Below, piece after piece: positions 62,368-64,000 of a DNA stretch of 64,000 bases. Source of the DNA: Amphirosellinia nigrospora (lineage: Eukaryota > Ascomycota > Sordariomycetes > Xylariales > Xylariaceae); the NCBI GenBank assembly GCA_004123355.1, contig SCHM01000004.1, positions 5,545,017 to 5,609,016 on the forward strand, read 5' to 3'. A program made the translations under genes and the position numbers. Under the pieces are notes generated by a model. That model saw only the letters and a list, made by a program, of their open reading frames with translations. It searched no databases and was not told the origin of the DNA. Numbering within the stretch: the first letter of the stretch is position 1; every line of letters starts with the position of its first letter.

Positions 62368-64000
62368 TCATGCGACGCCCTCAACGCCACCGAGGAATCG
62401 CCTAACGCGGCCAACTTCTAGCTCGCCCTTTTCACTCTCCACAGCTCTCACGAGTCCGTCTAGCACCGTGTCTACTTCGTCTTCTAATATGCCCGTGCAC
62501 AGTGCTACCACCTTGCGGTATTTGATTTCAATGTCTTTGCTGCGACTTTTGAGGGATGCCACCCCTGTTCTCGTCAGATCTGTACGGTTTTTGAGGGCTT
62601 GTATCCGGGCTCGTAAGATCGTTGCACTAGGTATAGATCCGTCATCCCTCCGTTCTCCCTGGCTACTAAGTTCCGGGAGGGATTGGAGGCTTGTTTCCCA
62701 TGATATACTGTTTGCGTCTAAAGGCCCCTGGCTCTGCTCGATCTTAGCGAGCCGTTTTTGTTCCTCCTCACGACCACGAGCGAGATTGATCACCTTCTGC
62801 CTCGTAAGCAACTGCGACCTCACCGCAGACTGTAATGATTCTAGCGTCTTCCGCGCATCGTTCAGTTGGGTAGATGTAGATCGTAATGTAGCATGTAGTG
62901 AATCGATGTCCGTTTGTTTCTTTTTGACCTCGGCCTGAAAGCTATTGGACGTTTCGTTGAGGAGATGTGTTATGGCTGGCGACGATTAGTACACGTCATG
63001 ATGAGAAGAGTGCATTAGACTTACAGGTAATGATATCGTCACTACTCTCGCGGCTGATGTTGCCGCTTCCGACGTTTTTTATCGTATCGCCATCCACCCA
63101 TTGCCGTCCAGGCCGTTCTCGCCACTTTCCCCCCACTCCAAAGTCCGACGGTCGCAACCCAGCCGCATTAGCAATATCCGGATCTGCTCCCACTTCGAGC
63201 AATTGTGATATAATGCTTCTATTGCCCACGCGCGAGGCGATACCGAGGGCCGTGTCGCCCGACTTATCTTGCGCGTTGACAATCTCGCTCATAAACCGCC
63301 CGAGATTCAATTTGGGCGCAGTTGTGGTACCATTCGCTACTGTAGTCTGGCTACTGGGAGCACTCCCTGCCTCACGACCCATTCGAGTAGGCTTTCCAGA
63401 TAATACCTGCTGGATTGACTACGACCCTTGACGGCGCTTGACAGAGCAATGTGATGCAAGACCGTGCGTCCCCGTTTATCCCGAATGTCAATGGTGTTGC
63501 CCAAAACATCGAGTAGTTTCGGAAACGTGGCTTGATCTAAGTTGTTGGTGACGGCCGAGGCCCGCATCAAGGCCGTCTCACCAGAGGCATTGACCCGGCA
63601 GGGATTTGCACCAGCCGAGATCAAATCGCTTAAGAGGGATATGCGAGCGAGTGTGGCGGCCCAGTGTAGGGCAGTATTGCTTGAACCGTCGATGGGTGAG
63701 TCAAGATCAGTCGGGCTTAATGACTGGAGAGCCTCGATGGTGACATGGTCAACATCATTAGGCCCTTCTCCATGAATAAGCTCATAAGGAGACCACGCTT
63801 GCGCTCTGCTTCCGGAGAGAGGTCGAACGGTAAGGGGGTAGGAAATTGGCATCAGGGTCATGAATTTGTACACCAGCTTGAGTGTAAACAAAGGACTCGT
63901 TTGGTTCCGTCGGTGACCCTGGATAGTTGTTGGCGTATATTTCCATGGATTGCGAGGCATAGCCAAAGCTTTCGGACGGTGTCACAAGTCGTTGACGTTT
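62368..64000 (-). CDS. swi6: Swi6-type ankyrin cofactor of the G1/S transcription factors MBF/SBF, N-terminus outside window
   Basis: Swi6 pairs with DNA-binding partners of the Mbp1/Swi4 type to drive G1/S genes. The visible part begins inside the protein at the window edge with a TPSESFGYASQSMEIYANN segment and PGSPTEPNESF. Ankyrin repeats follow: SNTALHWAATLARISLLSDL, GETALMRASAV, RGRTVLHHIALSSAVKGRS, then SEIVNAQDKSGDTALGIASR and NRSIISQLLEVGADP. A 49-bp intron (63024-62976, GTAAGT...CCAG) keeps frame. The last exon (62975-62368) encodes a long coiled coil ending GGVEGVA, the region used for partner binding in yeast Swi6. Frame jumps lie near 63832 and near 63385. The 5' part beyond 64000 should hold the KilA-N/APSES-like domain. 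Mbp1 is the main alternative, but the spacing and sequence of the ankyrin blocks fit Swi6 better. Confidence 0.85.

Noticed and set aside
1-64000. CRISPR arrays, bacterial operons, phage genes or rRNA
   Set aside because: No regularly spaced repeats, Shine-Dalgarno-organised gene runs or rRNA sequence were seen; the gene structure is fungal throughout.

Overview
The window looks like nuclear DNA of a filamentous ascomycete (Pezizomycotina, most likely Sordariomycetes). The evidence is short introns with GTAAGT/GTATGT-type donors and CTAAC-type branch points, a set of fungal genes (medA-type conidiation regulator, Met8, Pep7/Vac1, Fta1, Swi6, Emw1), and a large AT-rich island of transposons mutated by C-to-T and G-to-A changes as in repeat-induced point mutation (RIP). 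No tRNA, rRNA, CRISPR or bacterial operon was seen.

Layout. 1-1383: 3' part of an NRPS-like adenylate-forming reductase (+). 3149-8035: GYF-domain protein (+). 8855-11932: Emw1/TTC27 TPR protein (+). 14596-16773, with probable upstream exons to 17244: MedA-type developmental regulator (-). 17245-29114: almost 12 kb without a recognisable gene and without strong RIP. 29115-30036: siroheme synthase Met8 (-). 30779-32795: FYVE protein Pep7/Vac1 (+). 33185-34354: 2EXR-domain protein (-). 34493-59753: RIP-mutated transposon island. 60209-61690: kinetochore subunit Fta1 (+). 62368-64000: Swi6 cell-cycle regulator (-), cut by the right window edge.

The island can be partly resolved into layers. Element A (38006-43152) and element B (54122-59753) are two copies of one Ty3/gypsy-type LTR retrotransposon with LTRs of about 210 bp. 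A sits inside the left LTR of a second Ty3/gypsy-like element C (37864-49903). A GC-rich, unmutated solo LTR (45185-45405) with a perfect 5-bp target duplication sits inside C. C in turn lies within an unclassified shell (34493-53986) whose two ends share sequence and carry palindromes. This gives a relative order: shell, then C, then A; the solo LTR also came after C.

Most protein genes here cannot be read in a single frame. Conserved protein sequence jumps frame many times, often at runs of C, G or T, while Met8 reads through cleanly. Because several affected genes are core cell-biology genes, uncorrected single-base indels in a long-read assembly explain this better than mass pseudogenisation. 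CDS spans given here are therefore gene extents, not clean reading frames. The genes are a typical fungal mix of unrelated functions and do not form one pathway.
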